Counted from the stretch's first letter, positions 23,991-33,726 are shown. The stretch: 63,309 nt of DNA from Pusillimonas sp. UBA3987 (GCA_002384935.1 DGCD01000019.1:20609-83917); one strand, 5' to 3'. The notes: a model not told the origin generated them from the sequence alone. A program made the numbers and translations.

Positions 23991-25418
23991 TTATCCTTTT
24001 AGGGTTTGTTCCAACACATGCAAAGCATGATTGAGTTCTGGGTTTTTTGACCTCGCTTCGGAAATTTTTCGAACGGCATGCAGCACCGTCGTGTGATCCC
24101 GCCCGCCGAACAGATCGCCAATTTCAGGCAAGCTTTTCTGCGTTAATTCTTTGGCCAGGTACATGGCTACCTGGCGCGGCATGGCAATGTTTGCCGGACG
24201 CCGTTTGGAATACATATCAGCCACTTTGATTTTGTAATAATCGGCCACGGTTTTCTGAATGTTTTCCACCGTAATTTGCCCGTTGGACACCGACAGCAGG
24301 TCTTTCAGGGCGTCTTTGCACACTTCCACCGACAATACATCGCGGCCGTGAAAACGCGCATAAGCCAACACTTTACGCAGAGCACCTTCCAGCTCACGCA
24401 CATTGCTGCGCAAATGCTTGGCAATAAAGAAAGCCACATCTTCAGGCATGGCCATGCCTTCCACATCGGCCTTGCGGAGCAAAATGGCCACCCGCATTTC
24501 CAGCTCGGGCGGCTCAATGGCCACGGTTAAGCCCGAGTCGAAGCGCGAGATAAGGCGACTGTCGATATTCGCCAGCTCCTTGGGGTAGGTGTCGGACGTA
24601 ATAATAATTTGTTTGCGTTTGGCCACCATGGCTTCAAACGCATAGAAAAACTCTTCCTGCGTGCGGTTCTTGCCCGCGAAAAATTGAATATCGTCGATAA
24701 GCAATAGATCGAGCGAATGGTAATAACGCTTGAATTCATCAAAGGCCTTACGCTGGTAGGCCTTCACCACGTCGGACACGTACTGGTCGGCATGCACATA
24801 ACGCACCCTGGCGGCTTTGTCGGCCTTCAACAGGGCGTTGCCAATGGCGTGAATCAGGTGGGTTTTACCCAAACCCACGCCGCCGTATAAGAACAGCGGG
24901 TTATAAGATATGCCGGGGTTTTCGGCCACTTGCAGCGCAGCCGCGCGGGCCAGCTGGTTGGCTTTACCGGTAACGAAATTGTCGAAGGTTAAATCGGTGT
25001 TCAACCTGGAGCGATCGTAAACCGAATCAACCGTGGCGGCCGCCAACGGAGAGGGCGCAGCCGGTTCGGGTGCCATGGCGGAAGACTCGGTAAGCGCCGG
25101 CTCCGCATTCAGCACCGAAGCCGGGGTAGCGGGTGCCGAGGGCGGGCGCGCCGTGGGTGCCGCGCGGTTGCCCGATGCAGCCAGTTCGAACGACACCTGC
25201 ACGGGTTGGTCGTACCATTCCGTTGCCAGGGTTTCAATTTGACGAGAAAAATTCTTGCGAACCCAGTCGAGCTTGAAACGGTTCGGCGCAGACACGCGCA
25301 ACAACGCCTTGGACTCGTCGTACTCCAGCGGAACCAGAGGACGAATCCAGGCACTGATTTGCTGCGGGGGTAGGTCTTGCTCCAGGCGTTGAATACAGGT
25401 CTGCCAAAAATCTTTCAT
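23991..25418 (-). CDS. dnaA: Chromosomal replication initiator DnaA
   Basis: 475 aa from the ATG at 25418 (MKDFWQTCIQRLEQDLPPQQ), the usual DnaA start; an upstream in-frame start lacks support. Domain I is N-terminal and domain II a proline/alanine-rich linker. The AAA+ domain has GGVGLGKTHLIHAIG and LLIDDIQFFAGK, and the domain IV DNA-binding signature is LFGGRDHTTVLHAVRKI. It initiates replication by binding DnaA boxes; one perfect box lies in its own promoter region. Confidence 0.98.
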   Translation of the reverse strand: MKDFWQTCIQRLEQDLPPQQISAWIRPLVPLEYDESKALLRVSAPNRFKLDWVRKNFSRQIETLATEWYDQPVQVSFELAASGNRAAPTARPPSAPATPASVLNAEPALTESSAMAPEPAAPSPLAAATVDSVYDRSRLNTDLTFDNFVTGKANQLARAAALQVAENPGISYNPLFLYGGVGLGKTHLIHAIGNALLKADKAARVRYVHADQYVSDVVKAYQRKAFDEFKRYYHSLDLLLIDDIQFFAGKNRTQEEFFYAFEAMVAKRKQIIITSDTYPKELANIDSRLISRFDSGLTVAIEPPELEMRVAILLRKADVEGMAMPEDVAFFIAKHLRSNVRELEGALRKVLAYARFHGRDVLSVEVCKDALKDLLSVSNGQITVENIQKTVADYYKIKVADMYSKRRPANIAMPRQVAMYLAKELTQKSLPEIGDLFGGRDHTTVLHAVRKISEARSKNPELNHALHVLEQTLKG

Positions 25419-25464
25419 ATCCACCACTTCAGTAAACCTCGATTCTACCTTGTTGTGGGGTAAG

Positions 25465-25473
25465 TTATCCACA
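25465..25473 (+). promoter_or_regulatory. DnaA box upstream of dnaA
   Basis: A single perfect TTATCCACA lies 47 bases before the dnaA start, in the short dnaA-rpmH intergenic region. One isolated box is typical of dnaA autoregulation. The richer clusters lie at 55118-55351 and 57190-57286, so this region is probably not the main origin. Confidence 0.8.
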
Positions 25474-25513
25474 ACCCCGGTTCTTCATAGCCATGCGTAA
25501 TAACGCTAAGCAT

Positions 25514-25542
25514 TTGACTAAACTCGAATAATTTGGTGAAAT
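25514..25542 (+). promoter_or_regulatory. Candidate promoter for rpmH-rnpA-yidD-yidC
   Basis: TTGACT (25514-25519) and TGAAAT (25537-25542) are 17 bases apart, about 40 bases before rpmH. The -35 box is good; the -10 box is weak. Confidence 0.5.
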
Positions 25543-25582
25543 AGCAGGCTTTCCCTTATTTTCCAACCTAAGGCATTGAGCC

Positions 25583-25717
25583 ATGAAACGCACATTTCAA
25601 CCTTCCGTTACTCGTCGCAAGCGCACACACGGTTTTCGCGTACGTATGAAAACCCGTGGCGGCCGCGCTGTCATTAACGCTCGCCGCGCCAAAGGCCGCA
25701 AGCGTCTGGCTGTTTAA
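25583..25717 (+). CDS. rpmH: 50S ribosomal protein L34
   Basis: Begins MKRTFQPSVTRRKRTHGF and continues RAKGRKRL, 44 aa, the standard bacterial L34. It is the first gene of the rightward block rpmH-rnpA-yidD-yidC-mnmE that is conserved beside dnaA. Confidence 0.98.
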   Translation: MKRTFQPSVTRRKRTHGFRVRMKTRGGRAVINARRAKGRKRLAV

Positions 25718-25774
25718 GCCGGTTTTATTACCGGCCGGCGGCTTCTTGCACAAAGCAGGCAAGCCACCTTGTCA

Positions 25775-26146
25775 ATGAACACTGCGCGGGCCACCTTCTC
25801 GTCGGCGGCGCGCCTGTTGCGCCCCTCTGAATACGTTGCTGCATTAAAAGGCCGGCGCGTAGCCAAAGGGGCTTTGTTCGTTGTGTCTACCCCCAGGGGC
25901 GGCGCAAACAGCCCACAACCCCGTCTTGGTCTCATTATTGGCAAAAAACAAGCCAAACGGGCAGTCACCCGAAACACCATTAAACGCATCATTCGGGAAA
26001 GTTTTCGCCTGCAGCAAAGCAGGCTTCCCAATCGCGACATCGTGTTTCGGCTGCACGCCAAAATTGAACCTTGCACGCTAACGGCACTCAAAAAGCAGGT
26101 CCGCCAAGAGGCGGACACGCTTTTGAAGCAGGTTACAAAATGCTGA
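25775..26146 (+). CDS. rnpA: Ribonuclease P protein component
   Basis: The protein has the RNase P protein signature region RLGLIIGKKQAKRAVTRNTIKRIIRESFR (RNR-type motif). It pairs with RnpB RNA to mature tRNA 5' ends. The ATG at 25775 gives 123 aa; a TTG two codons earlier is an alternative. It overlaps yidD by seven bases. Confidence 0.95.
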   Translation: MNTARATFSSAARLLRPSEYVAALKGRRVAKGALFVVSTPRGGANSPQPRLGLIIGKKQAKRAVTRNTIKRIIRESFRLQQSRLPNRDIVFRLHAKIEPCTLTALKKQVRQEADTLLKQVTKC

Positions 26147-26370
26147 AAAAGCTGTTTATTGCGCCCATCCGTTTTTACCGCTACTTTTTAAGCCCCTGGC
26201 TTGGTAACAGCTGCCGCTTCACTCCCACGTGTTCGGCATACGCCATCGAAGCCATTGAAAAGTTCGGCCCCTTGAAAGGCTGGGGGCTGGCGCTGTACCG
26301 AATTGGGCGTTGCAACCCCTGGTGCAAGGGGGGCCACGACCCTGTTCCAAATTCGAATCATCCGCATTAA
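26140..26370 (+). CDS. yidD: Membrane protein insertion efficiency factor YidD
   Basis: A 76-aa protein with the family signature FYRYFLSPWLGNSCRFTPTCSAYAIEAIEKFG and GRCNPWCKGGHDPVP. It assists YidC-mediated membrane insertion. The start at 26140 lies inside the end of rnpA, giving translational coupling; the longer in-frame extension reads through rnpA and was rejected. Confidence 0.95.
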   Translation: MLKKLFIAPIRFYRYFLSPWLGNSCRFTPTCSAYAIEAIEKFGPLKGWGLALYRIGRCNPWCKGGHDPVPNSNHPH

Positions 26371-26448
26371 ATCGTATCTTGCTCAAGACCCCCGCTACTG
26401 CGGTAAACTAGCAGGCTTTGCTCTGTGTACTAACTAATAACAGGCGCT

Positions 26449-28164
26449 ATGGATATCCGACGCACCCTCCTCTGGATTGTATTTACGTTCTCACTGCTGC
26501 TGCTATGGAATAACTGGCAAGTTCATAATGGCCAGCCATCGCTACTGGGAGGGGGGCCGACGCAAACCGCATCCACCCAGGCACCGGATAACGGCAGCCA
26601 GGCCGGCCAGAACACCGGGGCCACCAACGGCGCCGGCAATGTACCCGAAGGCGTGCCCGCGGGCAACCAGGCCGCCGCAGCCGAAAATGTGCCCGAGCAA
26701 ACCACCCAGGCCGAGCAAGGTACGCAAGGCGAACTGATATCGGTTACCACCGACGTCTACAGCCTGACCTTCAACACCCAGGGTGCGCAGCTGGTTAAGG
26801 CGCAATTGCTTGACTTCATCGGTTTCGAGGGTGAAGACAGCCCCATGATGCTGCTCGACAATTCACCCACTTCAATTTATGTGGCACAAACCGGCGTAGT
26901 GGGCGCACCCAGCGGAACCCAGTTTCCAACGCACCTGACACCATTTCGCATGGTGTCTACGCAAACAAGCCTTACCGGCGACCACCTGGACGTTGTATTT
27001 GAAGCAGAATCAGGCAATCTGAAAGTCACGAAAACCTACCGGCTTGATAAAGGCAGCTACAACATTCACGTACGCCACGACGTTGAAAACCTAAGCGACC
27101 AGCCGGTTAAACCATCGATTTACCTGCAGCTTACGCGCGACGGCAACGACCCGCCCGATACCTCGTTCTTCTACAACACCTTTACCGGCCCGGCCGTTTA
27201 TTCCGAGCAGGAAAAGTATCAAAAAATCGACTTTTCCGACATCCAGGACAACAAAGCAAAGTACGTCAAACAGGCTGACACCGGCTGGATTGCGATGGTG
27301 CAGCACTACTTTGCCAGCGCCTGGGTTCCCACGGAAGGGCAAACCCGCTATAACGAAGCGCTGCGCGTAGGCAATAACCTGTTCTCTATTCGTGCCATCG
27401 AGCCCATCGGCACGGTCGCGCCGGGTGAAACCGCCACCGCGCAGGCCCAGCTTTGGGTTGGCCCGCAAGACCAGGGCGCCATGGAAAAAGTGGCACCGGG
27501 CCTTAATGTGGTGGTCGACTACGGTTTCCTGACCATTATTGCCAAGCCCTTGTTCGAACTCATGACCTGGATCCACAGTTTCGTGGGCAACTGGGGCTGG
27601 ACCATTGTGCTGCTTACGCTGCTGATCAAACTGGTTTTCTACCCCTTGTCGGCAGCCAGCTACCGCTCCATGGCAAAAATGAAGCAGGTTACGCCACGCC
27701 TGCAGGCCTTGCGCGAGAAATTCGGCGACGACCGCGCCAAGCTGAACCAGGCCATGATGGAAATGTACCGTACCGAGAAAATCAATCCATTGGGCGGCTG
27801 CCTGCCCATGGTGGTGCAGATTCCGGTGTTCATTGCCTTGTACTGGGTGCTGCTGGGTAGCGTGGAAATGCGCGGCGCCCCCTGGATTCTGTGGATTCAC
27901 GATCTGTCGGCACGCGACCCCTGGTTCATTCTGCCCGCCATCATGATGGGCACGATGTTCCTGCAGATCAAGCTGAACCCCACGCCGCCCGACCCCATGC
28001 AGGCCCGCATCATGATGCTGATGCCTTTGATCTTCGGCGGCATGATGTTCTTCTTCCCGGCCGGGCTGGTACTGTACTGGTGCGTGAACAATATTATTTC
28101 CATTGCCCAGCAGCGCTACATTATGCACAAGCTGGAAAAGCAGAAAGTACAGGCCCAGCGCTAG
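26449..28164 (+). CDS. yidC: Membrane protein insertase YidC
   Basis: A 571-aa protein with an N-terminal membrane anchor (MDIRRTLLWIVFTFSLLLLW), a low-complexity Gln/Ala/Gly linker and the large periplasmic domain of proteobacterial YidC. The conserved five-helix insertase core follows (WGWTIVLLTLLIKLVFYPLSAASYRSMAKMK, GGCLPMVVQIPVFIALYWVLL, GLVLYWCVNNIISIAQQ). It inserts membrane proteins alone or with SecYEG. It ends 20 bases before a strong terminator. Confidence 0.97.
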   Translation: MDIRRTLLWIVFTFSLLLLWNNWQVHNGQPSLLGGGPTQTASTQAPDNGSQAGQNTGATNGAGNVPEGVPAGNQAAAAENVPEQTTQAEQGTQGELISVTTDVYSLTFNTQGAQLVKAQLLDFIGFEGEDSPMMLLDNSPTSIYVAQTGVVGAPSGTQFPTHLTPFRMVSTQTSLTGDHLDVVFEAESGNLKVTKTYRLDKGSYNIHVRHDVENLSDQPVKPSIYLQLTRDGNDPPDTSFFYNTFTGPAVYSEQEKYQKIDFSDIQDNKAKYVKQADTGWIAMVQHYFASAWVPTEGQTRYNEALRVGNNLFSIRAIEPIGTVAPGETATAQAQLWVGPQDQGAMEKVAPGLNVVVDYGFLTIIAKPLFELMTWIHSFVGNWGWTIVLLTLLIKLVFYPLSAASYRSMAKMKQVTPRLQALREKFGDDRAKLNQAMMEMYRTEKINPLGGCLPMVVQIPVFIALYWVLLGSVEMRGAPWILWIHDLSARDPWFILPAIMMGTMFLQIKLNPTPPDPMQARIMMLMPLIFGGMMFFFPAGLVLYWCVNNIISIAQQRYIMHKLEKQKVQAQR

Positions 28165-28184
28165 AAAACAGCATTGGCCCATTG

Positions 28185-28218
28185 AAAACCGGCACACGTG
28201 TTGTGCCGGTTTTTTTTG
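28185..28218 (+). terminator. Terminator after yidC
   Basis: AAAACCGGCACA pairs with TGTGCCGGTTTT around a short loop, followed by a T8 run. It separates yidC from mnmE, which therefore needs its own promoter or read-through. Confidence 0.9.
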
Positions 28219-28261
28219 CCTTGCACATTCACCTGGACACCGGCAGTAAAATACGCCCACT

Positions 28262-29626
28262 ATGACATCGCGCGCCTACGACCCCATTATTGCCATTGCC
28301 ACCGCCCCCGGACGAGGGGGCATTGGCGTTATTCGCATTTCCGGGCGCAATCTGCCCGCCCTGGCCGAACGCCTGTTTGCCACGCCCTTGAAGCCGCGTC
28401 ACGCCCATTACCTGGACTTCAACGACCAGAAGGGCACCGCCATCGACAAAGGCATTGCCCTGTTTTTCCCTGGCCCGCACTCGTACACCGGTGAAGATGT
28501 ACTGGAACTGCAGGGCCACGGCGGCCCGGCGGTGCTGCGGCGTTTATTGACGCATTGCCTGGAAACCGGGAGAGACCTGGACCTGCGCCTGGCCGAGCCG
28601 GGCGAATTCACCCAGCGCGCTTTTCTGAACAACCGCATGGATCTGGCCCAGGCCGAAGCCGTGGCCGACTTGATTGAAGCCTCGTCCGACGCCGCGGCCC
28701 GCAGCGCCATGGCTTCGTTAAGCGGCGCCTTTTCACAGCAGGTTCACGCACTGGACGACCATATCGTGCATTTGCGCATGCTGGTGGAAGCCACGCTGGA
28801 CTTCCCGGAAGAGGAAATCGACTTCCTGGAAAAGTATCAGGCACGCGAAACCCTGGCAGCGCTGCAGCAGGATTTAGACAAAATTCTGGCCCAGGCGCAG
28901 CAGGGACAAATTCTGCGTGAAGGCCTGCACGTTGTGCTGGCGGGCCAACCGAACGTGGGCAAATCCAGCCTGCTGAACGCCCTGGCGGGCGACGAAGTGG
29001 CCATTGTGACCCCCATTGCCGGCACCACCCGCGACCGCGTCATTCAACAGATTCATATCGACGGCGTGCCGCTGCATATTATCGACACCGCCGGCTTGCG
29101 GGAAACGGAAGATACCGTTGAAAGCATCGGCATTGCCCGCAGTTGGGCGGAAATCGAAAAAGCCAATGTGGTCTTGCATCTGCAGGATATTCGCGCCCGG
29201 AACGACAAACTGGATTCCGCCATTGCCGAACGGCTGCCCAAACATATTCCGGTGTTGAAGGTGTTTAACAAACTGGATCTGGCGCAAGGCGAGCCGGAAC
29301 AAACCGAATCGGAAAATACGCTGTTTATTTCGGCCAAGACCGGCGCGGGCCTGGACGCATTGCGCACCCGGCTGCTGGATATCGCCGGCTGGAGCCCGGC
29401 CACGGAATCACCCTGGCTGGCGCGGGAGCGCCACGTTCGGGCCTTGGAAGAGGCCGCCATGCACTTGCAGCAGGCGGCCGACCACGCCGCCCATAACGAC
29501 CAGGTACTGGATTTATTCGCCGAGGAACTGCGGCTGGCTCATGAAGCGCTGTGTAGCATTACAGGCCAATTTACCAGCGATGATTTGCTGGGCGAGATAT
29601 TTTCCAGTTTCTGTATTGGGAAGTGA
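28262..29626 (+). CDS. mnmE: tRNA modification GTPase MnmE (TrmE)
   Basis: A 454-aa protein. It has an N-terminal tetrahydrofolate-binding domain and a central G domain with GQPNVGKSSLLNAL, DTAGLRETED and NKLDL. The C-terminal CIGK holds the essential cysteine. With MnmG (57455) it installs cmnm5 at U34 of tRNAs. Confidence 0.97.
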   Translation: MTSRAYDPIIAIATAPGRGGIGVIRISGRNLPALAERLFATPLKPRHAHYLDFNDQKGTAIDKGIALFFPGPHSYTGEDVLELQGHGGPAVLRRLLTHCLETGRDLDLRLAEPGEFTQRAFLNNRMDLAQAEAVADLIEASSDAAARSAMASLSGAFSQQVHALDDHIVHLRMLVEATLDFPEEEIDFLEKYQARETLAALQQDLDKILAQAQQGQILREGLHVVLAGQPNVGKSSLLNALAGDEVAIVTPIAGTTRDRVIQQIHIDGVPLHIIDTAGLRETEDTVESIGIARSWAEIEKANVVLHLQDIRARNDKLDSAIAERLPKHIPVLKVFNKLDLAQGEPEQTESENTLFISAKTGAGLDALRTRLLDIAGWSPATESPWLARERHVRALEEAAMHLQQAADHAAHNDQVLDLFAEELRLAHEALCSITGQFTSDDLLGEIFSSFCIGK

Positions 29627-29656
29627 TTTGCTCAATCGTGGCCTGCGCGTGCGCCC

Positions 29657-30892
29657 CTATTCAATATAGCGCGCCCGGCCTGCCAGCAACCCCGACCACA
29701 TTGCGGCCAGGATAAGCAGCATCATGAACACCGCCACAGCATTCCAATCGCCTGTATATTCGTGCAAAACGCCGACGATAAGCGGCGCCACGGCCGCAAT
29801 CATGTAGCCCACCCCCTGCGACATACCCGATATCGCCGCCGCCACTTGCGGGTTCGGCGAACGCAGTACCAGCAACGCCATCGCCACCGCGAACATGCCG
29901 CCAAACCCCAGCCCGAATACCCCCGCCCAGATGTAGACGGCACTGATGGCCCCGTAGATCAGCCCCAGAAACCCCACCGCCACCAGCGTCAGCAAGACAA
30001 AGATTGTGGACCGCTGATCGCGCCCGCGTGTGGCGATCCAGGGCCCGGTGATGGACGTGGAAAGCTGGATGCTCATGAGCGTGGCCAGCACAAAACCCGC
30101 ATTCTGCGCACTCAGTCCGCGATCAATCAGTATCAGCGGCAGCCAGCCGAAGATACTATAGGCAATCGCCCCCTGCGTGCCCATGAACAGCGTTACCTGC
30201 CAGGCCAGCCAGTTGCTGCGCAAGCGGGGCACCGCCGCCGGCCGCCGGGCGCTGAAGGCCGGCTCGCCGCGCACCTGCGGCACCCAGGCCAACGCGGCCA
30301 GCAAGGCCGGAATGGCCCAGAACCCCAGGGCAAGGCGCCAGTCGCCCAGCCATTGTTCCATGGGCACGGTCACCCCCGCCGCCGTAGCTGCGCCCGCCGC
30401 CAGGGCAGTGGAATACAGGCCCATCATCAGCCCCGCATTCACCGGAAAGTGCCGCTTGATAATGCCCGGCAAAAGCACCATAACCACACTGATGGCCAAC
30501 CCCAGCAGGAAAGTGCCCACGAACAGGCCCGCCGAGCCCAGGTTGCTGCGCAATACGACGCCGCCCGTCAGCAAAAACAGGCTGAACAAAATAAGGCGCT
30601 CGGCCGACTGCAGCTTCAGCATACGCGGCGCAAACGGCGCGAACACGCCAAAACACAGCACCGGAAGCGTAAGCAGCACCCCCAGTGCCGTTGCCGACAA
30701 CCCCAGGCTCGTACCGATGGAATCAATGACAGGCCCCACGCTGATCAGCCCCGCCCTCAGGTTCATCGCCACGTACACGATTGTAATTAGCAGCAGCACC
30801 TGCGCCAGGCCCTTCTTGCCGCGCTCGGGCTCGCTTTTTCGCGCCGGGCCTTCATTGATACTGTTATTGGCCTCTGACGAATTATCGGGCAT
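29657..30892 (-). CDS. MFS transporter, CynX/NimT family
   Basis: A 411-aa protein with a charged N-terminal tail and 12 hydrophobic segments. Motifs such as NLRAGLISVGPVIDSI and LGLSATALGVLLTLPVLCFG are typical of CynX (cyanate) and NimT (2-nitroimidazole) type permeases. Substrate unknown. It is convergent with mnmE (30 bases apart) and marks the start of the metabolic segment between the two origin-linked gene blocks. Confidence 0.85.
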   Translation of the reverse strand: MPDNSSEANNSINEGPARKSEPERGKKGLAQVLLLITIVYVAMNLRAGLISVGPVIDSIGTSLGLSATALGVLLTLPVLCFGVFAPFAPRMLKLQSAERLILFSLFLLTGGVVLRSNLGSAGLFVGTFLLGLAISVVMVLLPGIIKRHFPVNAGLMMGLYSTALAAGAATAAGVTVPMEQWLGDWRLALGFWAIPALLAALAWVPQVRGEPAFSARRPAAVPRLRSNWLAWQVTLFMGTQGAIAYSIFGWLPLILIDRGLSAQNAGFVLATLMSIQLSTSITGPWIATRGRDQRSTIFVLLTLVAVGFLGLIYGAISAVYIWAGVFGLGFGGMFAVAMALLVLRSPNPQVAAAISGMSQGVGYMIAAVAPLIVGVLHEYTGDWNAVAVFMMLLILAAMWSGLLAGRARYIE

Positions 30893-31100
30893 GACCTTTT
30901 CTCTCTTTCTTCAGCTTGCTACGCCCTGAAGTGTGCCACATTCCCACGCATCAGGAGGCGCCCAAAAGCGCCCCTTTTTCTTGCATCGCGATTCCAGCAG
31001 TAACAAAACTACTGCAACGACCGGCTACAAAATGGCAAATGTCACACGCCTGGTTGTCGTTTCGCGAAAAAATCTACGCGATATCAGAGACCCGGTTTGA

Positions 31101-31256
31101 TTCAATACAGTATTCAAGCGACTGGACAAGGAGGTATTCGAGTCCCAAGACATCTATCTTGTGCCAGCATTGATTGAAAAAGCCGCTGCATGGTTCGATC
31201 ACAACGATGGAGATGGGGCTTCCGGTCATACGCAGCAACGCTTACGTATGATTTAA
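31101..31256 (+). pseudogene. Gene remnant without a start codon
   Basis: After a TGA at 31098, an open frame runs FNTVFKRLDKEVFESQDIYLVPALIEKAAAWFDHNDGDG...RMI to a TAA at 31254. Its composition looks protein-like, but it has no ATG or GTG start and overlaps the end of the ferredoxin reductase gene by 15 bases. It may be the tail of a lost gene. I do not recognise the family. The rest of 30893-31100 shows nothing. Confidence 0.3.
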
Positions 31257-32465
31257 CTGCGGAAAGAGTGCATCGACTGAAACTGGCCTTTGGCTCTTAA
31301 TATAAGACCGCCCAAGCATGAATGCCTCAGGGGCATCAAGTGTTTCGATGGCAATAACTCTACCCCGCTTCAAATACCAAACTGCTCTGCCTTTAAAGGG
31401 GTGGGATTCGTTTTGCCCTTCTTGCACGATCTGCTCGTCATAATCCGCAGTAACCCCAGCTACCTGTATACGGTGACCGTATTGATCAGACCAGAACCAA
31501 GGAACAGTGGGTAGCGGCGCAGGTCGACCAGCAATAGCTGCGGCTGCGCATTTTGCCTGGTCGATTGCATTCTGCACTGACTCAAGGCAGAATCCCGGGC
31601 CATACACAGGGTGATCCTGCTCGCAGCAGTCCCCTATCGCAAAAATTCTAGGGTCACTGGTTGCGCAATGAGCGTCCACAATAATGCCTCGTGAGCATTT
31701 CACCCCTGCTTCTGCAGCAAGCTCGATGTTGGCTTGAGCGCCAATTCCTATAAGAACGATGTCGAATCCACGCTCAACCCCATCCTTAGTGGACACAGAG
31801 AAAGAACCTGTCGGTGAGTCGCGCTCAATGCTTGTAATTTTAGCGTCTAAACAAACGTCAACAGCGTGTGCAGTATGGATGTCCTGAATCCATGACGAAA
31901 ACAATGAGCCCACGGAGCGCTGCATAATGCGAGAGGAAGATTCATAAATCGTCGGTTCTAACCCCAACTCGCGCGCAGTAGCAGCCACCTCCATACCCAC
32001 ATAGCCACCACCGATCACCGCGACCTTTGTGGCATTTGCTATGCGGTCAGCAAGGATCGTGCCATGGTCATAAGAGCGAAGATAATGTACCGATGCAGCA
32101 ACGCTCTTGTCTAAGCCCGGGTAAGCACGAGCGCGCGCGCCTATAGCCAGGATCAATGCCTCATACTGGATCATCTCACCATTCGCCAACACCACAACCT
32201 GATCGTTTCGATCGATGGCGACGGCGGAAAGTCCCAGTCGAACGTCACAATTTGTTCTTTCGTAGAACTCTACTGGGCGCAGACATAGCGTTTCGGGATC
32301 AACGTCGCCCTTAAGGAATCCTTTACTTAAAGGCGGACGTTGATAAGGAAGATATTTCTCTTCTCCAATCAGCGTTATGGTACCTTCGTATCTCATTTGG
32401 CGCAGCGATGCGATTGCTTGACAGGCCGCTTGGCCGGCACCAACTACTACAACTCCTGAAACCAT
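31242..32465 (-). CDS. FAD-dependent ferredoxin reductase of a P450 system
   Basis: A 407-aa protein of the putidaredoxin-reductase family. It has an N-terminal FAD motif VVVGAGQAACQAIASLR, the conserved YLPYQRPPLSKGFL segment, a second nucleotide motif VAVIGGGYVGMEVAATARELG and IFAIGDCCE. It passes electrons from NAD(P)H to the [2Fe-2S] ferredoxin (38318) and thence to the P450, which begins upstream after a 10-base gap. It is the last gene of the eight-gene leftward operon. Confidence 0.9.
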   Translation of the reverse strand: MVSGVVVVGAGQAACQAIASLRQMRYEGTITLIGEEKYLPYQRPPLSKGFLKGDVDPETLCLRPVEFYERTNCDVRLGLSAVAIDRNDQVVVLANGEMIQYEALILAIGARARAYPGLDKSVAASVHYLRSYDHGTILADRIANATKVAVIGGGYVGMEVAATARELGLEPTIYESSSRIMQRSVGSLFSSWIQDIHTAHAVDVCLDAKITSIERDSPTGSFSVSTKDGVERGFDIVLIGIGAQANIELAAEAGVKCSRGIIVDAHCATSDPRIFAIGDCCEQDHPVYGPGFCLESVQNAIDQAKCAAAAIAGRPAPLPTVPWFWSDQYGHRIQVAGVTADYDEQIVQEGQNESHPFKGRAVWYLKRGRVIAIETLDAPEAFMLGRSYIKSQRPVSVDALFPQLNHT

Positions 32466-32475
32466 TTGTGCTCCT

Positions 32476-33699
32476 TCAATTCAGCCTAATGGTCATAGAG
32501 TTAATGCCGCGAAATCTCACATTACGATTGAATTCCGGCTTTCCTATAACTTCCATGTTCGGAAATCTATTTAGCAAGAGCGGCAGAGTAACGGCCACCT
32601 CGAGACGAGCAAGCGGGCGCCCTAAGCATACGTGTATCCCGGCCCCAAACGCCAAGTGAGGGTTGGGTCGACGTGTCAAATCAAAACTATCTGGATCCTT
32701 AAAAATACGTTCATCACGGTTCGCCGACACTTGCGCAATAATCACCTCGGTATCGGGGGGGATTGTACCGCCTGGTATCGTTAACTCTCGCGTCGTGCGA
32801 CGACCCTGTAACTGAAGCGGCGTTCCGTAACGCAAACACTCCTCAACCCCCGTACTTACCAACGAGGGGTCCGTCACCAACTTTTCAAGCTGATCCCGAT
32901 GCTTCAGCAATGCCAACATAGACAAGCCCAGGAGATTTGTCGTAGTCTCATGCCCTCCGTTCAATACTAAAATACACATATGGATAATCTCATCATCGGT
33001 AATTGGATCACCCGCTTTTTGCGCTTTAACCATACCGCTGATGATATTACTTGGCGTATCCTCGACGGGACGAGACTGCCACTCTTTGACATACGGTCGA
33101 AGAAAATCTATAAAGGCTTTCGTACCTTCGTGGCCTGCCTGAATTGAGTCGGCAGAAACCGCCGGATTCAGCGGCAATAATACTTTTGCACCCATGTCAC
33201 GGATAGTTGGCCCATGCTCACGCGGCACACCAAGAATGTCACAAATCAATTTAATAGGAATCAATGACGCGAAGTCGCGCACGAAATCAATTTCCTGCTT
33301 GCCTTCCAACTCATCAAGTAACTTAGAAACAATTTCCTCAACGGTTACTTTAAGCTGCCCAATAGCCGACTGGGTGAAGAAAGGATTCACAACGTCACGC
33401 AAACGATCGTGATCCGGTGGGTCCCGGAACAGCATACTTTTAGTATGATGTTCAAGCAGTGGGCCTTCACCAAACTTCTCGGTATACATTTTTTCCCGAT
33501 TAACGACGCCCGTTAAATCACGCCAAACCGCTTTAACATCTTCGTATCGCGTAACCAAAACCGACCCATCCGAGTTCCAGTGCAGCGGATCATTATCACG
33601 CAAGTCTTTGTAGTAGGGATAAGGATTATCGTAATAATCATCCGGCACATTAAACAAATCAAACGAAGTTCCAGCGGCGTTTAATTCTTTTCTACTCAT
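32476..33699 (-). CDS. Cytochrome P450 (class I bacterial)
   Basis: A 407-aa soluble P450. The I-helix is VLNGGHETTTNLLGL with the acid-threonine pair, the K-helix is EECLRYG (ExxR), and the haem-binding loop HLAFGAGIHVCLGRPLARLE contains the axial Cys. The genes for reductase, ferredoxin and an ABC importer in the same operon point to catabolic oxidation of an imported small organic substrate. The substrate cannot be read from the sequence. CYP family not assigned. Confidence 0.93.
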   Translation of the reverse strand: MSRKELNAAGTSFDLFNVPDDYYDNPYPYYKDLRDNDPLHWNSDGSVLVTRYEDVKAVWRDLTGVVNREKMYTEKFGEGPLLEHHTKSMLFRDPPDHDRLRDVVNPFFTQSAIGQLKVTVEEIVSKLLDELEGKQEIDFVRDFASLIPIKLICDILGVPREHGPTIRDMGAKVLLPLNPAVSADSIQAGHEGTKAFIDFLRPYVKEWQSRPVEDTPSNIISGMVKAQKAGDPITDDEIIHMCILVLNGGHETTTNLLGLSMLALLKHRDQLEKLVTDPSLVSTGVEECLRYGTPLQLQGRRTTRELTIPGGTIPPDTEVIIAQVSANRDERIFKDPDSFDLTRRPNPHLAFGAGIHVCLGRPLARLEVAVTLPLLLNRFPNMEVIGKPEFNRNVRFRGINSMTIRLN

Positions 33700-33726
33700 G
33701 TCTCACTCCTGTTCACCGTCGGTGCG

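Noticed and set aside
25419..25582. dnaA-rpmH spacer as the main oriC
   Set aside because: Only 164 bases with a single full DnaA box; the clusters near mnmG with parS are richer.
27091..28260. Long open frame on the minus strand opposite yidC (389 codons)
   Set aside because: It is antisense to a complete, well-conserved yidC, has a His/Gln/Gly-rich composition typical of reverse-complement shadow, and has no recognisable domain.
29762..30790. Long plus-strand open frame opposite the MFS gene (342 codons)
   Set aside because: Extremely Arg/Gln/His-rich and antisense to a transporter with clear membrane segments, so it is a shadow frame.
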